Positions 51,019 through 60,397 of a DNA stretch of 64,000 nt are shown here, piece by piece. Source of the stretch: an uncultured Exiguobacterium sp. (GTDB lineage: Bacteria > Bacillota > Bacilli > Exiguobacteriales > Exiguobacteriaceae). Location: contig CAJYMC010000005.1 in the NCBI GenBank assembly GCA_913775715.1, positions 124,001-188,000 on the forward strand, given 5' to 3'. How positions within the stretch are numbered: the first letter of the stretch is position 1; every line of letters begins with the position of its first letter. The notes below the pieces were generated by a model, which worked only from the letters and a program-made list of their open reading frames with translations, had not been told where the DNA came from and did not search any database. The position numbers were made by a program, and so were the translations under genes.

Positions 51019-52459
51019 GCTTCAAAAATTGTTTCAAGAAGACTATTTCTCATCACGACTAAAAGCATACGCCTTTGCCGGGCTCGTCACGTCCGGCCCT
51101 TGGTTGATCGTCATCTTGACGATCGCCGTGACTCAGTGGCTGACGACGTTCCTGTCGATTGCTTCTTTTGAAGAACGGACGACGTTCAATCTGGTCGTCT
51201 CGTACAGCTTCATTTTTTCACAAGTGTTACTTGGCATTCAGCAACTCGTCGTTACGCGGTATTTGGCGGACTGTTTCTACGAGAAACGATATGAGGACTT
51301 GTTTCCCGCATTTCTAGGCATGACGAAGATGACGATGGCGCTAGGTAGTATCGTCTTTCTTATCTTCCTCAGTTTTTCAAAACTTCCGTTCTTATTGAAC
51401 GGTCTGATTTTCATTTTGTTCATGACGATCAATTTAATCTGGGTGCATTTCCTATTCTTAAGTGCCGCGAAGTTCTATCAGTCCGTCGCGTACAGCTTTT
51501 TGATCGGTGGTACGGTAGCCGTTGGATCTGTTTTACTGATTGACCAGTATCTGATGGGCTATCTAAACGGTCTCTTCACACCGAGCGTTGCGTTGACGGC
51601 AGGTTTCACATTCGGGATGATCATCATATTGTTCGGTCTCTTCACCTCGATGTTGCTGACGTTTCCGCAACGCGGAACAAAAAATCAGTTCACCTATTTG
51701 AGTTACTTTGATCGTTACCCAGCTCTCTTTTGGACGAGTTTTCTCTACAACATCGGTGTTTGGGTCGGGAACTGGGTCATCTGGTTCTCTGACGGTGGTG
51801 CCGTTCATCTCGGAACTTTCCGTTATCATCCGTTATACGATACGGCAATCTTCTTATCCTATTTGACGGTCATCCCAACGATGACGATCTTCGTCGTTTC
51901 CGTCGAGACGCGTTTCTATGAACGATACCGCATCTTTTATGGATACGCGAATGAAGGAGGAACGCTGGAGCAAGTCGAAAAGGCACGAGATGCGATGTTG
52001 CTCGTCTTACGCCAAGAGTTACAACGACTGTTTCGAAATCAAGGGTTGTTCACGTTGTTCACCTTGTTGTTCGCTTCGACGTTACTTGGTTACCTGGCAT
52101 TGCCGGAAGAGACGATCAGCATTTTCCAGATGACGACGATTGGTGCTTTCTCAAACGCAATGGTTCTCGTCTTGACACTCTTATTACTGTATTTTGAAGA
52201 TCAAAAAGGGGCAGCGTGGATTTCATTTATCTTCTTTTTCGCTAACGGAATCCTCGCCTTGTTGATCGCACCGTTTGGTTTTTCCGGATACGGTCTCAGT
52301 TTCGCGATCGGATCGACCTTGACGTTTGCGTTTGCGCTCATGCGACTCATCCAGTATGTCTCAGATATTGATTACCATACGTTTTGTCGGATGGTGTTAC
52401 CGCCACGCTCGCTACGTTTTACCCGCTGGAGTGAACGACTGAACCGTTCGTGGTTATGA
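50999..52459 (+). CDS. pelG: PelG polysaccharide exporter
   Basis: 486 residues with 12 or so membrane helices, MOP/PST-type flippase fold. The start AGIGFKLQKLFQEDYFSSRL and GLVTSGPWLIVILTIAV are typical of PelG. It moves the growing chain across the membrane together with PelD/E. GAGAGGGGGG lies before the ATG, inside pelF. It ends the operon; pelB and pelC, needed for an outer membrane, are absent as expected in a Gram-positive. Confidence 0.92.
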   Translation: MAGIGFKLQKLFQEDYFSSRLKAYAFAGLVTSGPWLIVILTIAVTQWLTTFLSIASFEERTTFNLVVSYSFIFSQVLLGIQQLVVTRYLADCFYEKRYEDLFPAFLGMTKMTMALGSIVFLIFLSFSKLPFLLNGLIFILFMTINLIWVHFLFLSAAKFYQSVAYSFLIGGTVAVGSVLLIDQYLMGYLNGLFTPSVALTAGFTFGMIIILFGLFTSMLLTFPQRGTKNQFTYLSYFDRYPALFWTSFLYNIGVWVGNWVIWFSDGGAVHLGTFRYHPLYDTAIFLSYLTVIPTMTIFVVSVETRFYERYRIFYGYANEGGTLEQVEKARDAMLLVLRQELQRLFRNQGLFTLFTLLFASTLLGYLALPEETISIFQMTTIGAFSNAMVLVLTLLLLYFEDQKGAAWISFIFFFANGILALLIAPFGFSGYGLSFAIGSTLTFAFALMRLIQYVSDIDYHTFCRMVLPPRSLRFTRWSERLNRSWL

Positions 52460-52500
52460 AGGGGATTCTGTAAAGAAGTGTCGTAGGATCTTCTCTTAAA

Positions 52501-52549
52501 AAAGAGCGACCCGTTTTCCGATCAATATTCGGAAAACGGGTCGCTCTTT
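52501..52549. terminator. Bidirectional terminator between pelG and galE
   Basis: Perfect 21-bp inverted repeat (52501-52521 and 52529-52549) with A-rich and T-rich ends. Confidence 0.92.
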
Positions 52550-52573
52550 ATGTTTGCCTGACGAGGTGACTAA

Positions 52574-53581
52574 TCACTTTTGGTAACCGTCCGGATTTTT
52601 AGACTGCCAGCGCCAAGCATCCTTGCACATGTCATACAAGTCTTTCTCCGCCTTCCAACCGAGTAGGCGTTCCGCTTTGGAAGCATCCGCATAACACGAT
52701 CCGACATCACCCGGACGTCGTGTTGTGATCTTTCGATCGATCGATACGGACGTCGCATCTTCGAACGTTGCTACGAGTTCGAGTACACTTGTCCCTTGTC
52801 CTGTTCCGAGATTGAAGGCTTCGATTCCAGAATGGTCATGGTAGAGTGCCTTGATGTGTCCTTTCGCCAAGTCGACGACATGGATGTAATCGCGGACACC
52901 CGTACCATCTTCCGTATCGTAATCATTTCCGAAGATTTGAAGAGTATCGAGTTTTCCGGCAGCGACTTGTGTCACGTAAGGCATCAGGTTGTTCGGAATA
53001 CCATTTGGATCCTCACCGATCAGACCACTCATGTCTGCACCGATCGGATTGAAGTAACGGAGTAATGTGATATCCCACGTCGGATCAGCGAAAGCGATGT
53101 CTTCAAGCATTTGCTCGATCATCAGTTTCGTCGCACCATAAGGATTCGTCGCAGAGCGCGGTGCCGATTCGGTGATCGGCGTCGTCTCCGGCACACCGTA
53201 GACGGTCGCAGATGAGCTGAAGACAAGCTTCTTGACGTCGTGCCGATCCATCACTTCGAGTAGGACGAGTGAACTGATCAGGTTGTTTTGATAATAGAAC
53301 AACGGGCGTGAAACGGATTCGCCGACTGCTTTTAAACCCGCAAAATGAATGACAGCATCAATCGCATGGTTTTGGAAGATCCGTTCGAGTGCCGATTCAT
53401 CCCGCACGTCTGACTCATGGAATGTGACCGTCCGGTCTGCGATCCGTTCGACACGTTCAAGAGCACTCCGATGACTGTTGCTTAAATTATCGACGACGAT
53501 AACCTCATGACCCTCTCGTAGCAATTCGAGACAGGTATGGCTTCCGATATAACCAGCGCCTCCCGTTACTAAGATATTCAT
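52574..53581 (-). CDS. galE: UDP-glucose/UDP-hexosamine 4-epimerase
   Basis: 335 residues, short-chain dehydrogenase fold. NAD site GGAGYIGSH; catalytic Ser-Tyr-Lys in SSSATVYG and NPYGATK; RYFNPIGAD and DYIHVVDLAKGH are GalE motifs. It converts UDP-glucose to UDP-galactose and perhaps UDP-GlcNAc to UDP-GalNAc. Because pelF needs a UDP-hexosamine and galE lies tail-to-tail with the pel operon, a role in precursor supply is likely. Whether it accepts N-acetylated sugars cannot be read from sequence alone. The gene upstream (53655) is on the same strand 73 bases away without a terminator. Confidence 0.93.
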   Translation of the reverse strand: MNILVTGGAGYIGSHTCLELLREGHEVIVVDNLSNSHRSALERVERIADRTVTFHESDVRDESALERIFQNHAIDAVIHFAGLKAVGESVSRPLFYYQNNLISSLVLLEVMDRHDVKKLVFSSSATVYGVPETTPITESAPRSATNPYGATKLMIEQMLEDIAFADPTWDITLLRYFNPIGADMSGLIGEDPNGIPNNLMPYVTQVAAGKLDTLQIFGNDYDTEDGTGVRDYIHVVDLAKGHIKALYHDHSGIEAFNLGTGQGTSVLELVATFEDATSVSIDRKITTRRPGDVGSCYADASKAERLLGWKAEKDLYDMCKDAWRWQSKNPDGYQK

Positions 53582-53654
53582 AATATGACCTCCGTTTTAT
53601 TCCATTATTTATCTAATAATAGCATGATAAGAGGGTTTTTTTCTTGATTTTGCT

Positions 53655-54635
53655 TTACATTCGTTTTGTTAATCGAATCAATTGAATCCGTGACTCGGAC
53701 TCGATGATCTGTAGATGGTAATGGGTACTTAACCGCAGTCGCCCTGCTGTGTTCGCTCGCTGAAACGTTCCAAGGCGCGCTAACTCTTTTTGAGAAAGGT
53801 TTGGGCTCTTCCAATCGATGGCGTATGCCCGATCATCGATGAGGTGTACGGTGAAGGACTCATACATCCATGTTTCGTCTACAGCCGTTTTGACTTTTTG
53901 TGTCGGTGGTCCGAGACCTGTCCAGGTCGTAGCAGGATCGTCTAGTAGATCTGTCGCCTGTGTCTGTTTCGGGAGTACCATGTAGTCTTTTATCCATTCT
54001 AGCAGCGCCTGATCTGTCATCATGGAGCCAATCGTTTTTTTGGACAGATCGCTCGCTTTCATATAAGCCTGCGTCTTGTCAGGAAGTTGAATACGCGCGC
54101 GACCCTTGACGATGTCGAGGACAGGGAACGCATCACCAAAGTCAGCGGATTGAAGAACAGTCGAGGAATCCGAATGACGATAAATCGGACTCGATTTCGT
54201 AGAGACAAAGTGATAGATCACGTCTTTCTTCGCCCATGTCTGGTACCCCCATGTAGCAAGCGCACCAACACAAAAACAAACGAGAGCGAGAAGGACGAGT
54301 CGCCAGGACAAGACTCGCTTTTTTGGTATTGAAGTGGGTGTCGTCTGCTCAAGCGGCATCTCGTCTCCTTCGTCCAGTAAAGGAACGGATGTGAGGAAAC
54401 CATAAAAGTCAGCGATGCTCTCGTTTGGATGACCGTCCAAAAATCGTTGCCACTCTTCTGGACGAACCGTATCTTGCTGAAACGGTCGCGAAGGAGCCAT
54501 ACCTGTCAGATGAAGGCAGGTCGCATGAAGAGAGGAGGAAGAAGATAAGGACAACTGAATGCGTTCGTGAAGGCGTTTGACATCGGTTTCCGTGTGCGAA
54601 GTATAAAATTGTAAAGCGGATAAGGCGCGATGCAT
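53655..54635 (-). CDS. Membrane protein with extracytoplasmic SH3-like domain, unknown function
   Basis: 326 residues; GGAAGGAGG before ATG 54635. A cytoplasmic N-terminal part (about 1-105) resembles small regulatory regions with Trp/Phe-rich helices, then one membrane helix (VLLALVCFCVGALATWGYQ, about 113-131), then an SH3b-like domain (SSPIYRHSDSSTVLQSADFG, FPVLDIVKGRARIQL) and a C-terminal domain with WTGLGPPTQKV and a final strand pattern. This is the layout of a wall-sensing or wall-binding single-pass protein. It may share a transcript with galE. Confidence 0.6.
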   Translation of the reverse strand: MHRALSALQFYTSHTETDVKRLHERIQLSLSSSSSLHATCLHLTGMAPSRPFQQDTVRPEEWQRFLDGHPNESIADFYGFLTSVPLLDEGDEMPLEQTTPTSIPKKRVLSWRLVLLALVCFCVGALATWGYQTWAKKDVIYHFVSTKSSPIYRHSDSSTVLQSADFGDAFPVLDIVKGRARIQLPDKTQAYMKASDLSKKTIGSMMTDQALLEWIKDYMVLPKQTQATDLLDDPATTWTGLGPPTQKVKTAVDETWMYESFTVHLIDDRAYAIDWKSPNLSQKELARLGTFQRANTAGRLRLSTHYHLQIIESESRIQLIRLTKRM

Positions 54636-54739
54636 AGAGCATCCTCCTTCCTTCTAACGTCAGGATATGTATGAATTTTCCGTTTCCTTTTATGATATCA
54701 TTTTTTATGGGACGACGAATGAGAAAAGGGGGAAGGACG

Positions 54740-55441
54740 TTGATTGATATCCATAACCATCTTTTGCCGTTGATTGATGAGGGAGCGACTCATGTCGAAG
54801 AGACGATTCGCATGGCACGACGTGCTGCTGCGGAAGAGGTTCGCCGAATCATCGCGACACCTTATGCCACGCATGCGACAGCAGAAGAAGTCCAATTGAT
54901 CGTAGCAGAGCTGAATGTTTTACTGGCCCAGCGACAGATTCCTGTCCTCGTCTATCCGGGACAACAGACCCGTTTGACACTCGGATTGCGTGATGCGGTC
55001 AACCAGGGGCACGTCTTGACACTAGCGGATACCGCCTATCTGTTAATCGATTGCCCTGACGATTCGTTACCGGTCTACACGGAAGAAATCATGACCGGGT
55101 TAATCGAGGACGGATACCTGCCAATCCTTGCGCAACCGGAAGATAACGCAGAACTTCTCGAACATCCTGAACGTCTGATGCAGCTGATTGAAAAAGGTGT
55201 GCGCTGTCAACTGGCGACATATAGTATTCTCGGCCATCACGGAGAAGAGAAACAGCTGTTTTGTCAACGTGCCATTCAAAAAGGGTGGGTACACTTCATC
55301 GCATCCAATGCTAAAAAAGCAACAGACGGTCTTCATCTTGCACCGGCGTATCATCAGATTGAAAAGTGGTCTGGAGCGAACGTCGTCGATCGATTAAAAT
55401 GGAACGCTGAACAGATTTTGGTGTCACCGCCAATTGTCTAA
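54740..55441 (+). CDS. CpsB/YwqE-like PHP-family protein with substituted metal ligands
   Basis: About 233 residues from TTG 54740 (LIDIHNHLLP, where family members begin MIDIH); a GGGGGAAGGAC stretch sits just upstream. CpsB/YwqE proteins are Mn-dependent phosphotyrosine phosphatases that control capsule synthesis. The first ligand motif DIHNH is kept, but the others are changed: TPYATH where TPHH or TSHR is usual, PGQQTR for GxEI, LAQPED for AHPER/AHIER, and IASNAKKA for SDAHN. At least five ligand positions are thus substituted (His to Tyr, Glu to Gln, His to Gln, Asp to Asn, His to Lys). Probably a non-catalytic paralogue or one with a new role. No cpsC/D partners are in the window. Confidence 0.75.
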   Translation: MIDIHNHLLPLIDEGATHVEETIRMARRAAAEEVRRIIATPYATHATAEEVQLIVAELNVLLAQRQIPVLVYPGQQTRLTLGLRDAVNQGHVLTLADTAYLLIDCPDDSLPVYTEEIMTGLIEDGYLPILAQPEDNAELLEHPERLMQLIEKGVRCQLATYSILGHHGEEKQLFCQRAIQKGWVHFIASNAKKATDGLHLAPAYHQIEKWSGANVVDRLKWNAEQILVSPPIV

Positions 55442-55450
55442 TACTCGACG

Positions 55451-55483
55451 GTAGCTTTTCCAATCGGAAAAGCTATTTTTTTT
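55451..55483 (+). terminator. Terminator of the CpsB-like gene
   Basis: Perfect 10-bp stem TAGCTTTTCC / GGAAAAGCTA with AATC loop and a long T run. Confidence 0.9.
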
Positions 55484-55693
55484 AAAACTTTTTTAATAAA
55501 TCAAAATTCAGGATAATATGTGATATGATATCATTACTTGGTACTAAAAATATTCAAGCGATTAATCAATACGGACATGATTACGTTCGGATCTCCGAGT
55601 ACATCGTCACGTGCGCCGCTCCATTCTTTCATTTTTAGGCATCATCATCATTAGCGTCGTGAACGCTGGAACAACTCGAGGAGGAAGTAATAC

Positions 55694-56713
55694 ATGAGTA
55701 AAGAAAAAATCGCACAGCTGCGTAAACATGTCTCACCTTTTGAAAAGGCAGACATCAAGGCCAGCATCCGACAGATGATCAATACGATCCTGCCGTTTCT
55801 CGTCATTTGGTTTTTGGCGTATCAAGCACTTCATGTTTCAGTCTGGCTTGCAGTTCCGCTTGCGATGATCGCCGCAGGATTCGTCGTGCGGATGTTCATC
55901 ATCTTCCACGACTGTACACATGGTTCGTTTTTCAAAAACAAAAAAGCGAATGCGATCGTAGGAACCGTCACAGGCGTCCTGACACTGTTTCCTTACGAAA
56001 AGTGGAAGCGTGAACATGCGATTCACCATGCGTCAAGTGGTAACTTGGACAAGCGTGGTGTCGGTGATATCTGGGTGATGACGATTGAAGAATACATCGC
56101 GTCATCGAAATGGACGCGGTTGAAATATCGCCTCTACCGGAATCCACTCGTCATGTTTGGACTAGGTCCGTTGCTCTTGATTTTAGTGACGAGTCGTTTC
56201 AACCGGAAGGATGCACGGAAGAAAGAGCGTCTCAACACCTATTTAATTAACGGATCACTCGTCGTTTTATACGGTGTCTTGATTTATTGGATTGGCTGGC
56301 AAGCATTCTTGATCATCCAAGGGACAACGATGTTCACGGCAGGCGTACTCGGTATCTGGTTATTTTATGTCCAGCATACATTCGAAGATTCCTATTTTGA
56401 AGATGAGAGTGAATGGGATTACGTTAAAGCTGCGATCGAAGGCAGTTCGTATTACGAACTTCCGAAAGTATTGCAGTGGGTGACAGGAAACATCGGTTTC
56501 CATCACGTCCATCACTTGAGTCCGCGTGTACCGAATTATCATCTAGAGAAGGCACACGTCTCGACGCCACCGCTTCAAAAGGCGACGACGATCGGCTTGT
56601 TCTCTAGCTTAAAATCTTTACGTTATAAACTGTATGATGCGAAAAACAAGACATTCGTCACGTTCCAAGATATTAAACATCTCTTGCGTGAACCGAAACC
56701 GTCATCACTTTGA
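55694..56713 (+). CDS. des: Membrane fatty-acid desaturase
   Basis: 339 residues; GAGGAGG before the ATG. Integral membrane di-iron desaturase with the three histidine boxes HDCTH, HAIHH (in KREHAIHHASS) and HHVHH (in GFHHVHHLSPR) and four to five membrane helices. It introduces a double bond into membrane acyl chains, as DesA/Des of Bacillus, to keep membranes fluid in the cold. The leader of about 200 bases before the start is long and could carry cold-dependent control. No DesK/DesR pair is in the window. Confidence 0.92.
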   Translation: MSKEKIAQLRKHVSPFEKADIKASIRQMINTILPFLVIWFLAYQALHVSVWLAVPLAMIAAGFVVRMFIIFHDCTHGSFFKNKKANAIVGTVTGVLTLFPYEKWKREHAIHHASSGNLDKRGVGDIWVMTIEEYIASSKWTRLKYRLYRNPLVMFGLGPLLLILVTSRFNRKDARKKERLNTYLINGSLVVLYGVLIYWIGWQAFLIIQGTTMFTAGVLGIWLFYVQHTFEDSYFEDESEWDYVKAAIEGSSYYELPKVLQWVTGNIGFHHVHHLSPRVPNYHLEKAHVSTPPLQKATTIGLFSSLKSLRYKLYDAKNKTFVTFQDIKHLLREPKPSSL

Positions 56714-56719
56714 AACAGC

Positions 56720-56755
56720 AGCACTTTATCTTTTTTTAGATAAGGTGCTTTTTCC
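56720..56755 (+). terminator. Terminator of des
   Basis: AGCACTTTATCT / AGATAAGGTGCT stem (one wobble) followed by TTTTT. Confidence 0.8.
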
Positions 56756-56875
56756 TTTGAAATAACAAAAACTTGACCGATAAAGAGTAAGGAATGGAAA
56801 AATATAGGCACGATAAAAACGGAAATGTTATTCTAGACTAAAGAATATTGAGAAAAAGTCGGCAGGAGGACTGAA

Positions 56876-58234
56876 ATGAAAGGAAAAATATACTTTTGGC
56901 TCCTATTCATCAATGCCATTGCGACAGTCGGAATACTCGTCTATCTGTCCTTTGAACTGCATGAGATCGGGCTCGTATTGATGGGGCTTGCGATCGGATG
57001 GCTCGCTTGGAAAGTGTTACGTATATTTTCGTCGGTGATTCGCTTGCAACAAGAGGGAATCGAAGTGAACGAACATCGCTTTCCGGAACTCTATCAGGAT
57101 ATCGCGATGCTATCGGCACGCTTGAATCTGAAGACTCCTCGTATCTATCTCGTTGGGAACGATGCGTCGCCCGTTAGAGGCGTCAGTCTGTTTCGGACGA
57201 ATGTATTGTTCATACCAGAGAAAGCCATGTGGGAACGAAATGAGTTCGAACGGGTGCGGGAGTTGCTTCGTTTGAAGCATAACGATGAAGAGAAACGATT
57301 TGCACTGTTGTTAGGCAGCTGGATTCCCTTTTTACAATCGGCGTATTTAAGAACCGTATCCTTATACCGGGATCGACAAGCGTTTGATCTTGTGGAAGAT
57401 CAGGATAGTGTCATGCAAAGTATCTTAAAAGAAAATGGGCGTCATCGATTGATGGATGAGATCGATATCGCTGACTACCTAGCGGAAAAAAAACAGATCA
57501 CGCTAGCAGAAGTCGTCAGTGAGATGGTCCATGCGCAACCGACGACAGATCGCCGGTTGGTCGAGTTAGGATGGTTGGCGCGCGAGACACCGACTGGACA
57601 ACAGATCGTTCGCTTTTCACTCGTGGCGTCCAGTCTGATAGTATTCGGATTCATTGGTTGGAGCGTCCAGAACGTATCGTTTCCAACTGACTCTGCGAAA
57701 GCGGTCGTCACATCATCGAATGAATCAAAGGCAGATGGATTGCAGGAAACGAAGTTGATGGCTGCGATTCAAAAGGGAACGTTAGAAGAAGTGCGGGCAG
57801 AGCTTCCGGATGGTGATATGAAAGCAGTGGACGCGGATGGCGATACGGCATTGCACTATTTAGGATACCGGAAGTCAAGTAAAGGATTGAAGGAAATCTT
57901 TGATGCGTTAATCAAACAAGGAAGTGATGTGGACGCGATCAATGACTTCGGAGAACGTCCATTCATCACGGCGGTATATAGCAACAACAAGGAATTGGTA
58001 GAGCTATACCTCGAAAAAGGGGAAAAAATCAATCAGTTGGATGAACAGAAATATACGCCATTGCACCATGCAGTTGAAGGGGAAGGTACTCAGACCGTAA
58101 AAGTGTTACTTGATCAAGGCGCAGACGTCTCGATCAAGAACAAGGATGGATTGACCCCTCTCATGCTGGCACAGCAATATGAATTGGACGACATCATTCG
58201 ATTGTTAAAACAACATACCTCTCAAACGCTATAA
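56876..58234 (+). CDS. Degenerate M48-like membrane protein fused to ankyrin repeats
   Basis: 452 residues. Two N-terminal helices (about 5-50), then a region like the start of M48 (HtpX-type) peptidases: FPELYQDIAMLSARLNLKTP, RIYLVGNDASPV. The zinc motif HExxH expected after it is missing (LLRLKHNDEEKRFALLLG instead), so proteolysis is unlikely. A third membrane helix (about 240-260) precedes about four ankyrin repeats: DADGDTALHYLGYRKSS, NDFGERPFITAVYSNNKELV, DEQKYTPLHHAVEGEGTQTV, NKDGLTPLMLAQQYELDDII. A pseudoprotease with a protein-binding tail is the best reading. AGGAGG lies before the ATG. Confidence 0.7.
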   Translation: MKGKIYFWLLFINAIATVGILVYLSFELHEIGLVLMGLAIGWLAWKVLRIFSSVIRLQQEGIEVNEHRFPELYQDIAMLSARLNLKTPRIYLVGNDASPVRGVSLFRTNVLFIPEKAMWERNEFERVRELLRLKHNDEEKRFALLLGSWIPFLQSAYLRTVSLYRDRQAFDLVEDQDSVMQSILKENGRHRLMDEIDIADYLAEKKQITLAEVVSEMVHAQPTTDRRLVELGWLARETPTGQQIVRFSLVASSLIVFGFIGWSVQNVSFPTDSAKAVVTSSNESKADGLQETKLMAAIQKGTLEEVRAELPDGDMKAVDADGDTALHYLGYRKSSKGLKEIFDALIKQGSDVDAINDFGERPFITAVYSNNKELVELYLEKGEKINQLDEQKYTPLHHAVEGEGTQTVKVLLDQGADVSIKNKDGLTPLMLAQQYELDDIIRLLKQHTSQTL

Positions 58235-58235
58235 G

Positions 58236-58274
58236 AAAAGTGCTCCTCCCGAAATCGGGAAGGAGCACTTTTTA
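58236..58274. terminator. Bidirectional terminator
   Basis: 12-bp stem AAAAGTGCTCCT / AGGAGCACTTTT with an inner CCCG/CGGG pairing, between convergent genes. Confidence 0.9.
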
Positions 58275-58279
58275 CGAAC

Positions 58280-60397
58280 TTATTTACCTTGAAGAGCTGG
58301 ATCCACGTTAAGGATACGTCCTTCAATCTTATAGTCGAGTGTTTTCTTCGAGATGGCATAGTCACGGAATGTTTCCCAGTCAGAGAGACCGAGGTCTTTC
58401 ACACGTCCTGATTTATACGCATCTTCAAACGGTGTCAAGAAGTCGCTTCCTTTAGCTGTGAAAGCATTTGTGGCAATCGTGTACGTTTTTGCTGGGTCAA
58501 TGGCTTCTTCTACACCGCCATCTTTCGTAAGCGTCATTTTCGTGACACGTTGACCTTTCGCTTTTGAACCATCGTACTCAAGTTTCATGCCGGATACTTG
58601 TAAGAATCCACCATTTTCAAGTGGTGCAAGTCCAACACTGATTTCAAAGAGATCTTTAAGTTGTGAACCGTTCATTGTTACGAGTGCAAGGGTGTTACCG
58701 AATGGTAAAGTAGTTAAAATTTCACCAGTCGTTAATGGACCTGCATCGATAGCAGCACGAATACCGCCACTGTTTTGAACAGCAATAACAGTTTCTGGAT
58801 TAATCGATTTTGCTTTTGCAAGCATACCGTCAGTAATCAAGTTACCGAGGGCAGTTTCACTGTTTCGCACGCTTACAGTATTTGTACTGCTTGTACGTGG
58901 GTTTGGAAGTGCAGATACGACATCAACACCGACCTCTTGATTCTTGATTGCAGTAATTTTATCTGCGTACGGTTTTAAAATCGCTGCTGCTCCAGAATCT
59001 GCGGCATACGGTTTTACGTCAATCGTCGAACCATTGAACGATTTAATTTTTCCTTTGTAATCAAATGTTACGTTGACATCACCAAGAAATTCACTGTACT
59101 GATAAGCTTGAGCGATGACTGTTGGTTCTTTTTTCTTTGTTTCCTCACTTGCAGGAATCAATACAGGTTTAGTGAGATTCGTATGTGTGTGACCACCAAT
59201 GATGACATCGATGCCGTCAACATTTTGAGCGAGCAATGGGTCATTATCGATTTCTGGATTATCATCATAGCCAATATGTGTCAATGCAACGATTTTATTG
59301 ATACCACGTGCCTTGAATTTATCAACCGTCGCTTGAGCGCTCTTGATGTAGTTTGAGAACGCAATCGTTCCAGGACTCGAAATTCCAACCGTCTCTTCTG
59401 TCGTCAAGCCGAAGAATCCGACTTCTTCACCGTTAATTTTTTTGATAACACCTTGATAAATGTGTCCATCTTCAGGACCAGACGTGATTGTTTTCTTTTG
59501 CATGCCATTGAAGAGTGGATTTTTACTGAAATCCACGTTAGCTGTGATGAACGGGAAGTCCGCACCGGCAACGAAGGCTTGTAAAGCAGCACCTTGATCT
59601 TGGTCACCGAGATCAAACTCATGGTTACCGAACGTCATCATGTCATACTTCATGTAGTTCATGAGTTCGAGATCAGCTTGTCCTTTGAACTCGTTGAAGT
59701 AGAGTGATCCTGAGAAGACATCACCAGCATCAAGAAGAAGAGATGGTGTACCTTCCGCGCGGTAAGCGGCACGGCGCTCTTTAATGACGGTCGCACGTTT
59801 TGGAGCGTTATCGAGTGAAGCATGTGTATCGTTCGTATGGAGCAAGGCAAGGCTGAAATCATCCGTATTGATGTCACGGACGATGATTTTTGCTTTTGTC
59901 GTGACTGTTTTCCCCTTATGCGTCAAGCTACCTGTCGCATAGAAGGTACCCGATTCACTCGTATCAACTTTGCTCCATTTGATTTCTTTATCGTAGACTT
60001 TGCCGTTCGCGTAAAGAACAGCTAGTTTTTTAGGAAGGACTGGTTTTTGATCGACTGAAATCACTTGTTCCTTGACGGACTCGATGATTTTAATCACATA
60101 GTTCTCGACGTGAATCTTTACTTCGATTGGGAGCTTTTTCTTACCGTATGTGCCATGAACCGTTTGATAACGATTGAAGATGTGCTTATTGTATGCACCC
60201 CATGAGATTTTTTCTCTCTTGTATGTAGCCGGAAGTTTAACAGGCTCACCCTTCGTGAAAGTGAGAGACTTCAATTTGACCGTCTTGACTTTGACATGTG
60301 TTGCAGCAGATACGGTCGTTTGTGCAGCCGGCACGATTGCCGATGTCGTCAATGCGACAGCTACTGCTGCCGCGTAAAGCGGTTTTGATTTGTACAT
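58280..60397 (-). CDS. Secreted 5'-nucleotidase/2',3'-cyclic phosphodiesterase with surface module
   Basis: 705 residues; GGGAGGATTTTT before ATG 60397, the same leader end as the S-layer-like gene. Signal peptide about 1-32. Residues about 33-185 are two Big_4-like modules (VKTVKLKSLTFTKGEPVKLP; LPKKLAVLYANGKVYDKEIK) distantly like those of the three large surface proteins. The metallophosphatase domain has LLHTNDTHASLD, DAGDVFSG, FGNHEFDLG, IGGHTHTN; the C-terminal 5'-nucleotidase domain has NSGGIRA and LPFGNTLA. It should release phosphate and nucleosides from extracellular nucleotides. The modules probably hold it on the cell surface. A cre-like site lies upstream. Confidence 0.9.
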   Translation of the reverse strand: MYKSKPLYAAAVAVALTTSAIVPAAQTTVSAATHVKVKTVKLKSLTFTKGEPVKLPATYKREKISWGAYNKHIFNRYQTVHGTYGKKKLPIEVKIHVENYVIKIIESVKEQVISVDQKPVLPKKLAVLYANGKVYDKEIKWSKVDTSESGTFYATGSLTHKGKTVTTKAKIIVRDINTDDFSLALLHTNDTHASLDNAPKRATVIKERRAAYRAEGTPSLLLDAGDVFSGSLYFNEFKGQADLELMNYMKYDMMTFGNHEFDLGDQDQGAALQAFVAGADFPFITANVDFSKNPLFNGMQKKTITSGPEDGHIYQGVIKKINGEEVGFFGLTTEETVGISSPGTIAFSNYIKSAQATVDKFKARGINKIVALTHIGYDDNPEIDNDPLLAQNVDGIDVIIGGHTHTNLTKPVLIPASEETKKKEPTVIAQAYQYSEFLGDVNVTFDYKGKIKSFNGSTIDVKPYAADSGAAAILKPYADKITAIKNQEVGVDVVSALPNPRTSSTNTVSVRNSETALGNLITDGMLAKAKSINPETVIAVQNSGGIRAAIDAGPLTTGEILTTLPFGNTLALVTMNGSQLKDLFEISVGLAPLENGGFLQVSGMKLEYDGSKAKGQRVTKMTLTKDGGVEEAIDPAKTYTIATNAFTAKGSDFLTPFEDAYKSGRVKDLGLSDWETFRDYAISKKTLDYKIEGRILNVDPALQGK

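Noticed and set aside
55500-55693. A DesR operator or a riboswitch in the desaturase leader
   Set aside because: Only short AT-rich symmetry (around TGATATGATATCA) is present; nothing matches a known site well enough.
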